The translations under genes and the position numbers were made by a program. 62,000 nt of DNA, from the NCBI RefSeq assembly GCF_030272615.1, contig NC_081409.1, positions 915,287,340 through 915,349,339 on the forward strand. The letters run 5' to 3'. The first letter of the stretch is position 1. Every line of letters begins with the position of its first letter. This stretch comes from Cryptomeria japonica. Taxonomy: Eukaryota; Streptophyta; Pinopsida; Cupressales; Cupressaceae. This document shows positions 34,049 to 44,268 of the stretch, piece after piece. Below the pieces are notes generated by a model that did no database searches, was not told where the DNA came from, and was given only the letters and a program-made list of their open reading frames with translations.

Positions 34049-34825
34049 TGTAGACACCTAAAATTGTCATGTCTAATTAAATAAATATTTTATTTATTTA
34101 ATTATCTAAGCCTATTTCTTCTATTAATTAAATAAATTTTTATTTAATTAATTCATTTATCCTCTTCTAGCCTTATTTCTCATTTAAATAAATACATTTA
34201 TTTATTTAAATTATCCCTTTCCTAAATTAAATAAATATCTTATTTATTTAATTATCCTACTTCTTCTATTAATTAAATAAATCTTTATTTATTTAATTAA
34301 TTCATTATCTTTTTCTACACATGACACATGTCATTCATCTCTTATTTCCTACACTACCTACCTCTTTCATTATTTTGGTATTTCTTATACCTACCCTCTA
34401 ATCCTAGCCGACCTCTCTTTTTACACCTCTCAATCTTAACCCTCCATTTCTTATTGTGTCTTCTATTTAAGGAGATGCTTTCTTCATTGTCAAACCCTAA
34501 TGACTAATGACTGATTTTGGAGTACTTGGCTACACTACAATTCCACTTGCAACCACATTCCGTTCTTTGTTGAGCTCTTGTGCATACAAAAATCTGAGAG
34601 CAAGTATATCAAGCAAGATCAATGGAGATAGGAAGAATGGAGATCAAAACCCTATTGGACATGTGATGGTATAATCTTTGTAATTTTTGAGTTATTTTGC
34701 ATTGTCTTAGGTTATCTTCATATGTTATGGTGGATCTTTGTTCATTGTTAGGCTAGGGTTTGGTGGTTGAATCCATTTTAGTCTTTCAATATTGTTATCA
34801 TTGTTATCCATTTTCACCATATACA
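34049..34825 (+). repeat. 3' LTR of the nested Gypsy element
   Basis: 777 bp, the same length as the 5' LTR with about 3 substitutions. It is followed by the target duplication actgc (34826-34830). Confidence 0.93.
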
Positions 34826-35542
34826 ACTGCTATTATTAGATCATTGTAATACCCATTGATCTTTAACCACTTCAATAGTTTGAAAATCCCTTAACCAGGT
34901 AGCTTTAATCAGCTTGCTGTAAATCCTTTAATAGGGTGACTCAAACTAATTGAGTTCTTGAAATCCTCTAACAAGGTAACCTCTAATAGGGTTTAACCCT
35001 TAACCGGGTATTTAGCCATCCCTTAACTAAGTGATCTCTAACAGGATCGGTTCCTAGTAGAACCTGTTGTAATAGTCTTTAACCGGGCTAGGCTCCTAAC
35101 AGAGCAGACTTCTAAAGAGTTCAAAAGAAGCTTGTGGGTATTCATCCCCACCGTGGTTTTTCCCAGTTGGGTTTTCACGTGAAAAATCTATGTCATGTGT
35201 AGTATTTTTCATGTGATGATTTAAGTGACTTGTGTCTGAAGGTAAATCATGCTGAGCTAGCTGTTATTATATTTCTGATGATAGATTACCTATTCATGCA
35301 TAAGGGTGAAATGGAAGTGTAGTATTAAGTTGAGTGGAAAGCTAAGTGATCAACTGGTTAATGCTTGTCATAGTTATTCTTATCTTTACTGGTTGCACTC
35401 TGTTTCAGACCAGTGTTACTATCTGTCAGACATTTGCAATGTTTGCAGTCAAACCAGTTTGGAAAAAGATTTTGTGACTGTACTGATTCACCCACCCCTC
35501 TTAGTACCAGTTTGGTACTTATTATTCATCATTGAGTTATGA
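34826..35542 (+). repeat. 3' LTR of outer Copia, right part
   Basis: It resumes after the nested element with actgc (second target copy) and continues the LTR alignment through the cttaaccgggt motifs and the ggtttttcccagttggg block to gagttatga. The two parts total about 1576 bp without the duplicated 5 bp, matching the 1578-bp 5' LTR. Confidence 0.92.
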
Positions 35543-35547
35543 CACCA

Positions 35548-36042
35548 ATCATCATTTAGTGATTTTCTTATCATCCTCCAATGTCTATTGAAGTTTCCAT
35601 AGTTAAAAATATGTTAATGAAGACTTGATAATTGATGAGTTTGTAGATATGACACTTCACCTAAAAGCAACACTTTCACTTCATAAGGATCTCCAACGTG
35701 AATGCTAGATTAGATTCCCAAATGAGAAAAAGACTTACTTTATATATGAAACCCTAAATTTGAATTTGATAAAAAAATCTGACCTAGAACTGATATATTT
35801 TTACATTGAGTGGGATTTGAATTAGATAAGACCACAAAATTATCCTTCTAAAATTTGGGGAAAAAAGTGTGGGACCAAGAGGGTAAGGCAACCTTGTCCT
35901 GGCAACATTTTTTTGACTCTCAAGAAATGCAAGATAATAGGGTTCTAATGCTATTTCCAACTTGGTGGCTCAAAAAAAATGCATAGTGTCAAATGGTTTA
36001 ATGGTTTAGAATACTGAGATGGGGGGGTGAATCAATATTCCC
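35548..36042. other. unassigned non-coding stretch
   Basis: Sequence between the end of the outer Copia and the next Copia fragment. It has no long frame and no recognised repeat. This is the DNA the outer Copia landed beside. Confidence 0.5.
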
Positions 36043-36114
36043 ACAATTTGAGAAGGAACAATAGTGGGAAAATATGGTTGATGGATTGCCTACTATTGTT
36101 CCTTCTCAAATTGT
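36043..36114. repeat. 23-bp perfect inverted repeat at a Copia fragment junction
   Basis: acaatttgagaaggaacaat.. (36043-36065) is the exact reverse complement of 36092-36114, with 26 bases between. The right arm is normal integrase-coding DNA (also at 45213 onward); the left arm lies outside the Copia homology. Confidence 0.9.
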
Positions 36115-38054
36115 TTGCAATGGTTGCATGAGTGGTAAGATGCATAGGGAACCCTTTCCTCATGGTCAATCTTGGAGGGCATATACTAAATTGCATTTAG
36201 TTCATAGTGATCTCTTGGGTCCCATGGAGAATCCCTCCATCCAAGGTTCAAGGTATGCACTTACCTTTGTTGATGATTTTTCAAGAAGAACATGGATATA
36301 TTTCCTTCATAGTAAGGATCAAGTGCTTGATGTGTTTACTGAATTTCATATGTTTGTAGAAAGGAAATCTGGTTCTAAAATTAAGATTCTTCATACTAAC
36401 AATGGAAGAGAATATGTCAATAATGCATTTAATGATTATTTTAAATCTTTTGGAATTAAACATGAGCTTACCATTCCTTATACACCACAACAAAATGGTG
36501 TGTCGGAACGAAAGCATAGGACAATTGTTGAAATGGCTAGATGTTTATTGCATGCAAAGAATATGGATTACAAGTTTTGGGATGAAGATATGGCTTGTGC
36601 CACTTATTTAATTAATAGCACACCTACCAAAGCCTTAAAGGATAAAACTCCTGAAGAAGCTTGGTCTGGTAGAAAGCCTAATTTGTAGAATTTAAGAATT
36701 TTTGGTTCCATAGCTTATGTTCACAAACCTAAGGAGAAAAGAAAAAAATTAGATGCTAAATCTTCTCCTTTTATTTTTGTTGGTTATGATGAAAATACTA
36801 AAGGTTATAGAGTCTACAATCCTATTACTAACAAGGTAAAAGTTGCAAGAGATGTTTGTATTGCAGAAAAAGGCATTCATGATTGTTCTAAAGTGGAGGA
36901 TGATGAACTTGCTCAAAGAAAAGTTGTGCTTGTGGAGGACCAACCTCCTTCTCTTAACCCTACTCCTAATGCATCTCTTTCTATTCCTTCTAATGATAGT
37001 GATGATGATAATAATAACTCTACTCCTCATGACTCTTCTTCTAGTGATGAATCCATTACTTCTAAAAGAAGACCTAAATGGTTTAAATCTTTAATTCAAG
37101 ATAGTGATGAATACTTAGCTAGAATGGATAGAACTCAAGCTAGAAGAGTTAATTATTGTAATTTTTCTTTAATGACTACTATTATGAATTCTAATGATCC
37201 TAAAACATTTGATCAAGCTAAAAATCAACCACATTGGCAAAAAGAAACGAAGGAAGAATATGATACTTTAATTTATAACCAAACTTGGGATTTAGTTCCC
37301 TTGCCTCATGGTAAAAATCTTGTTTCTTGCAAGTGGCTTTATAAAACTAAATTGAATGCTAATAATCAAGTTAGTAAATTTAAATCTAGATTAGTTGCTA
37401 GAGGTTTTTCTCAAATTGAAGGCTTAGATTATACTGAGACTTTTGCTCCTGTTGCTAAAATGCCTACAATTAAACTTGTGCTTGCTTTAGCTTCTAGAAT
37501 GAATTGGCCTATTCACCAAATGGATGTTAAAAGTGCTTTTCTTAATGGTGATTTACATGAAGAAATTTATATGTCTCAACCTCCTATTTTTATTATAGAA
37601 GGTAATGCACACTTAGTTTGTAAATTAAAGAAATCAATTTATGGATTAAAGCAATCTCCTAGGGAGTGGTATTCAAAGATTAATGCATTCTTTCTTTCTC
37701 AAGGCTTTATTAGAAGTAAAAATGATCCTAACTTGTATATTAAACATAGTGAAGATGATATTATCATTATTATCTTGTATGTAGATGATTTGATTCTTAC
37801 TTCAAGTTCCAATATTTTGATTTCTAATATTAAGTTTCAACTTAATCAAAATTTTCAAATGACTGATTTAGGTCTTTTACATTATTTCTTAGGAATGCAA
37901 ATTTGGCAAACCTCTAAAGGAACTTTCTTATCTTAAAGTAAATATGCTCAAGATCTCATAGATATGTTTAACATGAATGATGTTGACCATGTTTCAATCC
38001 CTATTGAATTAGGCACTAAGTTAATGCTTGATATGCAAACTCCTCTTGTTGATC
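36068..38054 (+). pseudogene. Copia pol fragment (integrase to reverse transcriptase), truncated both ends
   Basis: One frame with two stops. It begins at MVDGLPTIVPSQ and carries the integrase core (LTFVDDFSRRTW, LHTNNGREYV with Asn for the usual Asp, YTPQQNGVSERKHR). A TAG at 36686-36688 matches CAG in the 43-47 kb copy. It continues through the serine-rich spacer and reverse transcriptase ([20 protein letters not shown]) to TAA 37934-37936, which is CAA in the other copy. Homology to 45,189-47,164 is very high and ends abruptly at 38,054, where LTR-type DNA beginning TGTTGACG takes over. Gag, protease, RNase H and LTRs are absent. Confidence 0.93.
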
Positions 38055-39556
38055 TGTTGACGTGTATTTTGTAGACTATCAAACACAAAATAAAATACCC
38101 AAGGGTACCTTATCCTCTCTTGAATAAAGCCTCCGAATGCTGAAGATGTCACGAAAAGTTTCAATTAGGATGACTTCAAGGTTCTTGTATGCAGGGTCTC
38201 TACGTGTGGATAAGCTCTCTGTGGTATGATGTGATTTTGCTGGAATCACAAGGGGACTTACATTTGATGATTGAACATCTGATTTGCTTTGAATCTTGCT
38301 GGAACACAGGCTCTTACTAGCTTTGATTTGAAAAAAAAAAGAAAAAAGATGAGGGTGAGGAAAGGATCTAATCCTAACACTAAGAATGTAAGAGCAATGA
38401 ATGATCTTTGATGAAATTCTAACTAAGTCTTGTTTTGACATCCCAGGAACATCTCCACGAGGTTAGTGCGATCTTTGAAGGAAAGCTTTATGATGTTCAA
38501 ATCATCACTGCAGGCATAGATACCATCAGGTTGATGCATATCAATGAAGAAGCGATAATTGAAGTTAAGCTTAAGTTGAATGATTCCAGTTGACTACACA
38601 AGGCAAGTCTGCAATCAACAAACTGCTAGTAGTATGGATATACGAATTCCACCATCAATCAAGCACATTTCTTCCATTCATCTAATAACACGAAATCAAA
38701 TATGAGAAGTATAGAGACCATGCAAATTGTCGAATCGACCCATAAATTTCACCATTTCTTCAATGAAGTTACAAGTCTTTTACAACAACATCTTGGCAAC
38801 AATCTTTGCCTTATCTCTCCACTCTACTCTAATTGCTATTCTAATCACCTTCTAACTACTCTCTATTCACTAACTCCTTTCTAACTCTCTAACTTACTGC
38901 TTCCAACTATTATCTTTACAAAATGAAGAGCTGAGGCTTATATAGTGCCCACAATACAATTCGATGGCTAAGATCAATTTGAGATCAATGGCCAAGATTC
39001 AATAATGAAAAGCCTAATTAGGGTTTGTTACAACCATTACATAACATTTAATGCTTGACCAATGAAATAATTGTATTGCTTGGACACATGTCCTCTCTGG
39101 AAAAATCGACTAATGGATAGCCAGGGTAGGTACATCAAAGTTTGTGCTACCTTCTATGAGTTAGGTACATTGAATCTGGACATTGTTGAGGTGGACCAAT
39201 CCGACTGGAGGAGTGATGACTAGGATGCCAACTTGTCTGACACTTGTAGCTTGGTAGATATTCAATTTGATGTTGTTGAGAAGCTAGCTTTAATTAACTC
39301 ATCTGGAACTATCTGCTTCTTCAACGAACCCTTGCTCTGACTTCTTGTGTCCTTGATGTGCAAGATGATTGATGTACCTTGCCTTGGAATGCTGGATTGG
39401 AAGAGGTCGCCCTTATCCTGATGATGCTGGATCGAAGAAGGTTTTCCTTGTCGATGCTAGGTTGGAGGAGGTCACCCTTGTCCTTGCTTGATCGTCCTTG
39501 ATGAGACCGTCCTTGATCTGGCTTGATTTTACAACTCCGGGATCTCCATTTGATGC
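38055..39556 (-). mobile_element. LTR-like segment, minus orientation, boundary uncertain
   Basis: The left edge is TGTTGACGTGTATTTTGTAG exactly where the Copia fragment is cut. Read on the minus strand the segment runs TGTAGGCATC..ACACGTCAACA, with a good TATA box (CTATATAAGCC at about 38934-38944) about 600 bp in, as in U3-R-U5. No matching target duplication is found (tgatc left, caaaa right), and no purine tract precedes it, so it is not a simple solo LTR. Confidence 0.5.
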
Positions 39557-42060
39557 CTACACAAAATATTAAAGTTAGTCTTTTGAGCATCAAACCTCAA
39601 AGCATGAAATTTAAGACCTTTCAATGGTAAAACTTAAGATATTAATTTGAAAAAAGTCATGATAAATCAAGAACTACACATTTTTAAATTAATAATGAAT
39701 GGAATTTGGATCTTCAAGACTTAGACTTTACAAAATTGCAATGGGATCATAATAAGTCTTGAATAAGAACTTCAAAAAATGATTCTCCATACCTTCCCTT
39801 TGAGTATCTAAGTACAAAACCTTGAAAAATGAAGGAAGAGGACCGGATTTTGTTGGGCAAGATTTATAGTCCTTCCTTGGATGAAGTACGCCTCCTCTAG
39901 TTTGAAAAAGAATAAACTCCACTAGCCTCTTCAAAAATATGGAAATTCGCCTTCAAATGTCTTCAAAAAATCTGGAAATTATCCTCCAATCTAGCAAGAA
40001 ATTCGCCTCTCTAATAGCCTTCAAGATGAATTTCGCCCTCCTTAGTCTCCACACTTTCACACTTTAGAAGGGATGAATGATTGATTTGAACTTGAAACAA
40101 TGCCCCCCCTATTATATAGAGCGCTCGCCTTCTTTCCTCCAAGAGGCCGACCTAGCAAATAAGCCTTAAAATAAAATATAAAAAAAACACTAAGAAGAAG
40201 GCCAACTTGATAAATAAAGACAAAATAATGCCTTGTGCGGTCAACTTTTAATTTTTTATTTCACAAAAATTAATTTTAAATGCCTTTATAATAGAAATTC
40301 AATTTTTTGAGGCTCAAAATTAATTTATTAAATGCCAATTTAATTAATTTTTTCAAATATTCCAAAGTTAGCAATTTGGCATCTAATGCGATTTGGAGGA
40401 TATTAACGCCCAAATATGGTAAAAAATAATGAATGCCATTAACTTCGCTCTGGTCCCTTGGAGAGGGATAGGAGCACTTTTTCATTTTTAGGCTAGGATT
40501 CTCAATTTTTTGAAGTCAAACCTTTGTTCACCATGCTTTAGAAGATCTTTCCCATCTCACACAACTTTGCCTTAGCATAATCTCGAAGGGAATTTGTTGT
40601 TTCATAAAAAGCGCCCTGGTCCTTTAGTGAGGGACAGGAGCACTTTTGAGTCCATTGCATGAATTCTTGATCATATCAACTTCAAATTATCCTCCAGGTG
40701 TAGAATATCACATTTCACTCCATCTTGAGCCTTGGTAATAAAAATATCATTTCAAAATGCAAGGTAAATGGTCATATTTGGAAATTGCACCCTGGTTCCT
40801 TGGTGAGGGACGGGAGCACTTTTGCCAATTGTCATCAAAATTTGCAACTCTTGCATCTCAATTCCACCTCGAAGCATTTTAAACATCATTTCAAACTTGT
40901 GCCTTGACCTTGATTTGTCCAAACTTGGCGAGAAGAGCTAGATAACATGTTTTTCGCCCTCGTCCTTCAGTGAGGGACAGGAGCACTTTTTCAACTTCAA
41001 GCTTATCCATCCTTTGCTAGCTTCCCAATTTATCTTCAATGGGCTAATCATGTCCTCTTCCATTCATTTCAATCACAAACTTGCCTTGTCTTTGCAAGAA
41101 ATTTACACTTTCTTGGAAAATCACTCTGGACCCTTGGAGAGGGATGGGAGCACTTTTTGGAAAATCGCTCTGGTCCCTTGGAGAGGGACGGGAGCACTTT
41201 TTGCATCTTGGTGTATTTATTTGTTCTTTTAAACCTTCAATCACATCCAAGGCATAAAACATCATTCGTCCTTCCCATCCAAGTCAAGTTTTGCAATAAA
41301 ATATCAAACAAAGAAGAGAAACTTGAAAAAGTGGCATGGTCCTTCAGTGAGGGATGGGAGCACTTTTTGTCATTTGGGTTGATTTACTCCTTTGTAGACT
41401 ACTTAAATTATATTCAATGGACAAAACATGCCTCCCATAACCTCTTCAAATCATAAAATCACATTAACCTTGCAAAGATAGTGCAAATTTGAAATTCAGT
41501 GCTCCGGTCCTTCAGTGAGGGACGGGAGCACTTTTTGCCCTCTTAGCCAAATTGTCTCACTTTTCATCTCAAAATTCCTTTGCTAGGGAAGATTTCATCT
41601 TACTTCATGCTATGAATAGAAGTTAATGTCCAATAAAGGTCTAAAATTGTGCATATAAAGAAAAGTGCTCTGGTCCTTTAGTGAGGGACAGGAGCACTTT
41701 TTACCTTCTAGGCAAAAACTTCATCATTTCATTGTTTTCAATCAAGTCTGGATGCTTTATCATGTTCATTTCGTCCTCCACCATGCCTTTGATGTCTCAA
41801 TTTAACCAAACAAGGTCAGGAATGGCTCCAATAAGTCTTTTCGCCTTTGTCCTTCAGTGAGGGACGGGAGCACTTTTTCCTTTAACCTTCAAAATTCACC
41901 ATTTTTGTGCCTTCAAAATCTTCAAAAGTATCAAGTCATGTCCAATTATCATTCTGGAAGACCTTGCACAAAACAAAATAGAAAATTCAGTGACAAATAT
42001 GCATAAAATAACATTTGTGCTCTGGTCCCTTGGAGAGGGACGGGAGCACTTTTGTCCTTT
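39557..42060 (-). mobile_element. LTR- or leader-like non-coding DNA with a minus-strand promoter
   Basis: No coding frame. On the minus strand GCGCTCTATATAATAGGG (about 40104-40123) is a strong TATA box, and the hairpin array at 40449-42054 lies upstream of it, as enhancer repeats lie in a U3. The junction near 39556 could be the end of this LTR, with tggagatcccgg on the minus strand a few bases on as a possible primer site. That alternative reading conflicts with the LTR proposed at 38055-39556, and I cannot decide between them. Confidence 0.4.
40449..42054. repeat. eleven periodic hairpin motifs (ctggtcc..gggacgggagcactttt)
   Basis: Copies start near 40449, 40611, 40789, 40955, 41123, 41167, 41335, 41501, 41667, 41843 and 42018. 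Spacing is 162-178 bp except one 44-bp tandem pair. Each has a stem such as GTCCCT/AGGGAC around ttggag or ttcagtg, followed by gggagcacttttt. The DNA between copies is largely dissimilar, so this is not an ordinary tandem satellite. Confidence 0.9.
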
Positions 42061-43290
42061 GGCTTTGGAAGGCTTGCTGCCAAAGTTTCTAGTTTTTATT
42101 GTGAATAGTTTGGAAGGTTTACCGCCAAACTCAACCTCCTTAATCTGTTTGGTTGGCTTGCTGCCAAATCTGATTTATTATTACATTGCATTCTCTATTT
42201 GTTTGTAGGTTCTACCATTTCCTTGCAAATATTTTTGATAAAAATAAATTTCATATTATTACTTCATTAAATCTCTATGTATTTTAAAAAAAAAAACATC
42301 AGAGTTTAACATTTTCTGCAGGTTCTGTATTTGTTTATTACCAATACTTTCTTTACTTATTTCTTAAATCTATTAATAGTTCAAAACAAGCTGAGAGACT
42401 GTATTTTGTGTTATTCTGATTGTTTCTTTAGTATCTATTGTTGTTTATTCTTTTTGTTAAGGAAGATATATATTATTTTAGTTGTTCACCAAAGCTATCT
42501 CCCTTAACCTGTAAATTTATTTTCTTTATATGTTGTTCGTGTTCCTACATTCTCAGTTTTTTGTATCTTTATCTACTGCATGATTCTTTGTTTAAGAAAT
42601 AAAGTTCTTTCAAAGGCTTTCAATATTCGGTAGTTTTTTTTAATTTTGCAATCAATAGTTTTTGGTTTATTCGTGCTTACGTTTCTGAACTAATCATTCC
42701 ATTTACAATAATAGATTTTAATATTTTAGCATAGTAATCAAAATAACACCTCTCACCCATCTCTATTATTTTTGCAAACCTTAACGACTCTGCATTTGTC
42801 CCTGCATACGTTATCATTTTTTTTTCCTGCCCTTTTTGTTCCTCTTTGTAACCTTTCTGTGCCTCTTTATAACACCTCTGATATTTCCTCTTTGTAACCT
42901 TTCATAAAAGTTTAAGTTTAACGCGTGTATGCTTTTCCTTTATTAAAATGTTTAAGTTTTGTTTTATTCCATTCTTAATCCTTTCAAATGATAAAGTTAA
43001 CTTTCTAAAAAATTATAAAGTTTAAAGAAAAGTTTATAAAGATTTTAATATATAAAAAAAAAATAGTTTAAAAAGTTTGTATTAAAGTTTTAAAAAAAAA
43101 TTATAAAATTTTCTCACATGTAAAAAGTTTAAAAGTTCAAAAACAAAGTTTATGTTTTTTTACATAAGGTTTTTAATAGAGTTTTAATAAAATTTGTTTT
43201 ATTATTAATAAAAGGGTTGAAGTTTTTTCTAACAAAAAGTTTGTTTAATTAAAATTTGAGTTTTTTTAAATTTAAATTTCTTAATTTTTT
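42061..43290. other. AT-rich non-coding stretch
   Basis: It starts with three ttgctgccaaa/accgccaaac phrases (42070-42170), each near a ttggaagg. The rest is very AT-rich with T and A runs. No gene or known element is recognised. Confidence 0.5.
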
Positions 43291-43294
43291 ATTT

Positions 43295-43562
43295 TTTTTT
43301 GATCGGTAATCGACCGAAGTCTGAATAGCTTTTGACTGGAGCTATGAACTAGTGGGGACACAGTAGGGGGCCCCATCCCCATTACATATCTTTGAATTTT
43401 TATTATTATTATGTTTGATTAGATTGACCCAAGACCTTCCCCATCCTATGGAAGGCCAAGAGTCACAGCGTAGAATTCCACTTCAGATGTCCCTATTGGG
43501 AATTGAACTTGGGTCTCCATAATGAGACCCAGTGTTTTAACCAGTTAAGGTCAACCCCTTGG
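43295..43562 (-). mobile_element. tRNA-derived SINE
   Basis: On the minus strand it starts at about 43562 with aaggggttgaccttaactgg, an A-box-like tgaccttaactgg (43553-43541). The B box gttcaattcc follows at 43508-43499, about 35 bases on, the spacing of an RNA polymerase III promoter. A 200-bp unrelated body ends in an A-rich tail (plus-strand T run, 43289-43301). The flanks share about aaatttaa, a plausible target duplication. It has no coding capacity; such elements depend on LINE enzymes. Confidence 0.75.
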
Positions 43563-43746
43563 ACATTAAATTTGTTATTTTAAAATAACATTTCTTTTGA
43601 TAAATATTTTTGTAAAAAAAATTATTATTTTTTTAAAAAGTTATTATATTTGATTCAATTTTATTCAAAGGAGGTTCATTTTTTTTTTTAATCAAAGGGG
43701 ATAATTTTTTTTCTATTCATTATTTATTCATAATTATTTTGCTATC

Positions 43747-44268
43747 ATGTCTACATTAATTCCAGAAATCAAATTTAATAGTTCTAATTATCATTCCTGG
43801 AAAACACATATTTCTTTTGTTTTTCGTTTCAAGCATCTTTGGGATGTTGCAACTGATAAAACCTTTGAGCCCGCTACAACTGCTCCTCAAGCCAACCAAG
43901 ATAGATGGAAGGCTCAAAATGAGGAAGCACTTGGTTTAATTGGCATTTCCATGGTTCCTGATTTGTATGTTCTAATTGGAAATTGTACAAAAGTGTATGA
44001 AGCTTGGGAAATTTTAAAAACAACTTATGATAGTTCAAATGAATCTCGAAAAATTCAACTTCAAGATCAACTCGAAGATCTCAGGTATACAGATTTTAAA
44101 ACCATGGATGAATTCTTATTAAAGTTTGATTCTATTAATAATCAATTAACTGGTTTAGGAGTTATGTTAGCTAATTTACGTTTAATTCATTTTATTCTTA
44201 AAAAATGTCTTCCTCGTCAATTTTTAGCAATTTATTATGAATATTCATGCTCAACTTGCTATTCCTAG
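43747..44268 (+). pseudogene. Copia gag, N-terminal part (43.7 kb element)
   Basis: ATG 43747 opens KFNSSNYHSWKTHISFVFRF, the Copia gag start. It runs through the capsid-type helices (AWEILKTTYDSSNESRKIQL, DEFLLKFDSINNQL) and closes at TAG 44266-44268. The next frame takes over near 44237, so one small indel separates gag from the rest. It is 173 codons. Confidence 0.88.

Larger units (their letters stand above)
18570..34825 (+). mobile_element. nested Ty3/Gypsy retrotransposon, Tat-like, with an antisense gene
   Basis: A 16,256-bp element bounded by 777-bp LTRs (TGTAGACACC..TACA) and actgc duplications. The order protease, reverse transcriptase, RNase H, second RNase H, integrase is the Ty3/Gypsy order; two RNase H modules are the hallmark of the Tat lineage (Ogre, Retand and relatives). 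Other Tat-like traits are a long leader before gag (2.4 kb) and a long 3' region with an antisense reading frame. The LTRs differ at about 3 of 777 positions by eye, so insertion was recent, yet gag-pol carries several stops. The outer Copia LTR is its target. Confidence 0.93.
11769..35542 (+). mobile_element. Copia LTR retrotransposon, old, interrupted by a nested Gypsy element
   Basis: Terminal repeats start TGTTGGCATTTGTGC. The 5' copy ends ..TTATCA at 13346 and the 3' copy ends ..TTATGA at 35542. The flanks carry the same 5 bp, cacca (11764-11768 and 35543-35547). Without the 16.26-kb insertion (18570-34830) the element is about 7.5 kb. The order is gag, protease, integrase, reverse transcriptase, RNase H, which defines Copia. 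Comparing the first 273 bp of the LTRs I count about 13 differences, mostly transitions, so this insertion is much older than the nested one. Stops and frameshifts make it non-autonomous. Confidence 0.93.

Noticed and set aside
38055-39556. A simple solo LTR
   Set aside because: The flanks tgatc and caaaa do not match and a second promoter-bearing segment adjoins, so the unit is unresolved.
43499-43553. A functional tRNA gene
   Set aside because: Only A and B boxes are present; there is no cloverleaf, and a 200-bp body with an A tail follows, which fits a SINE.
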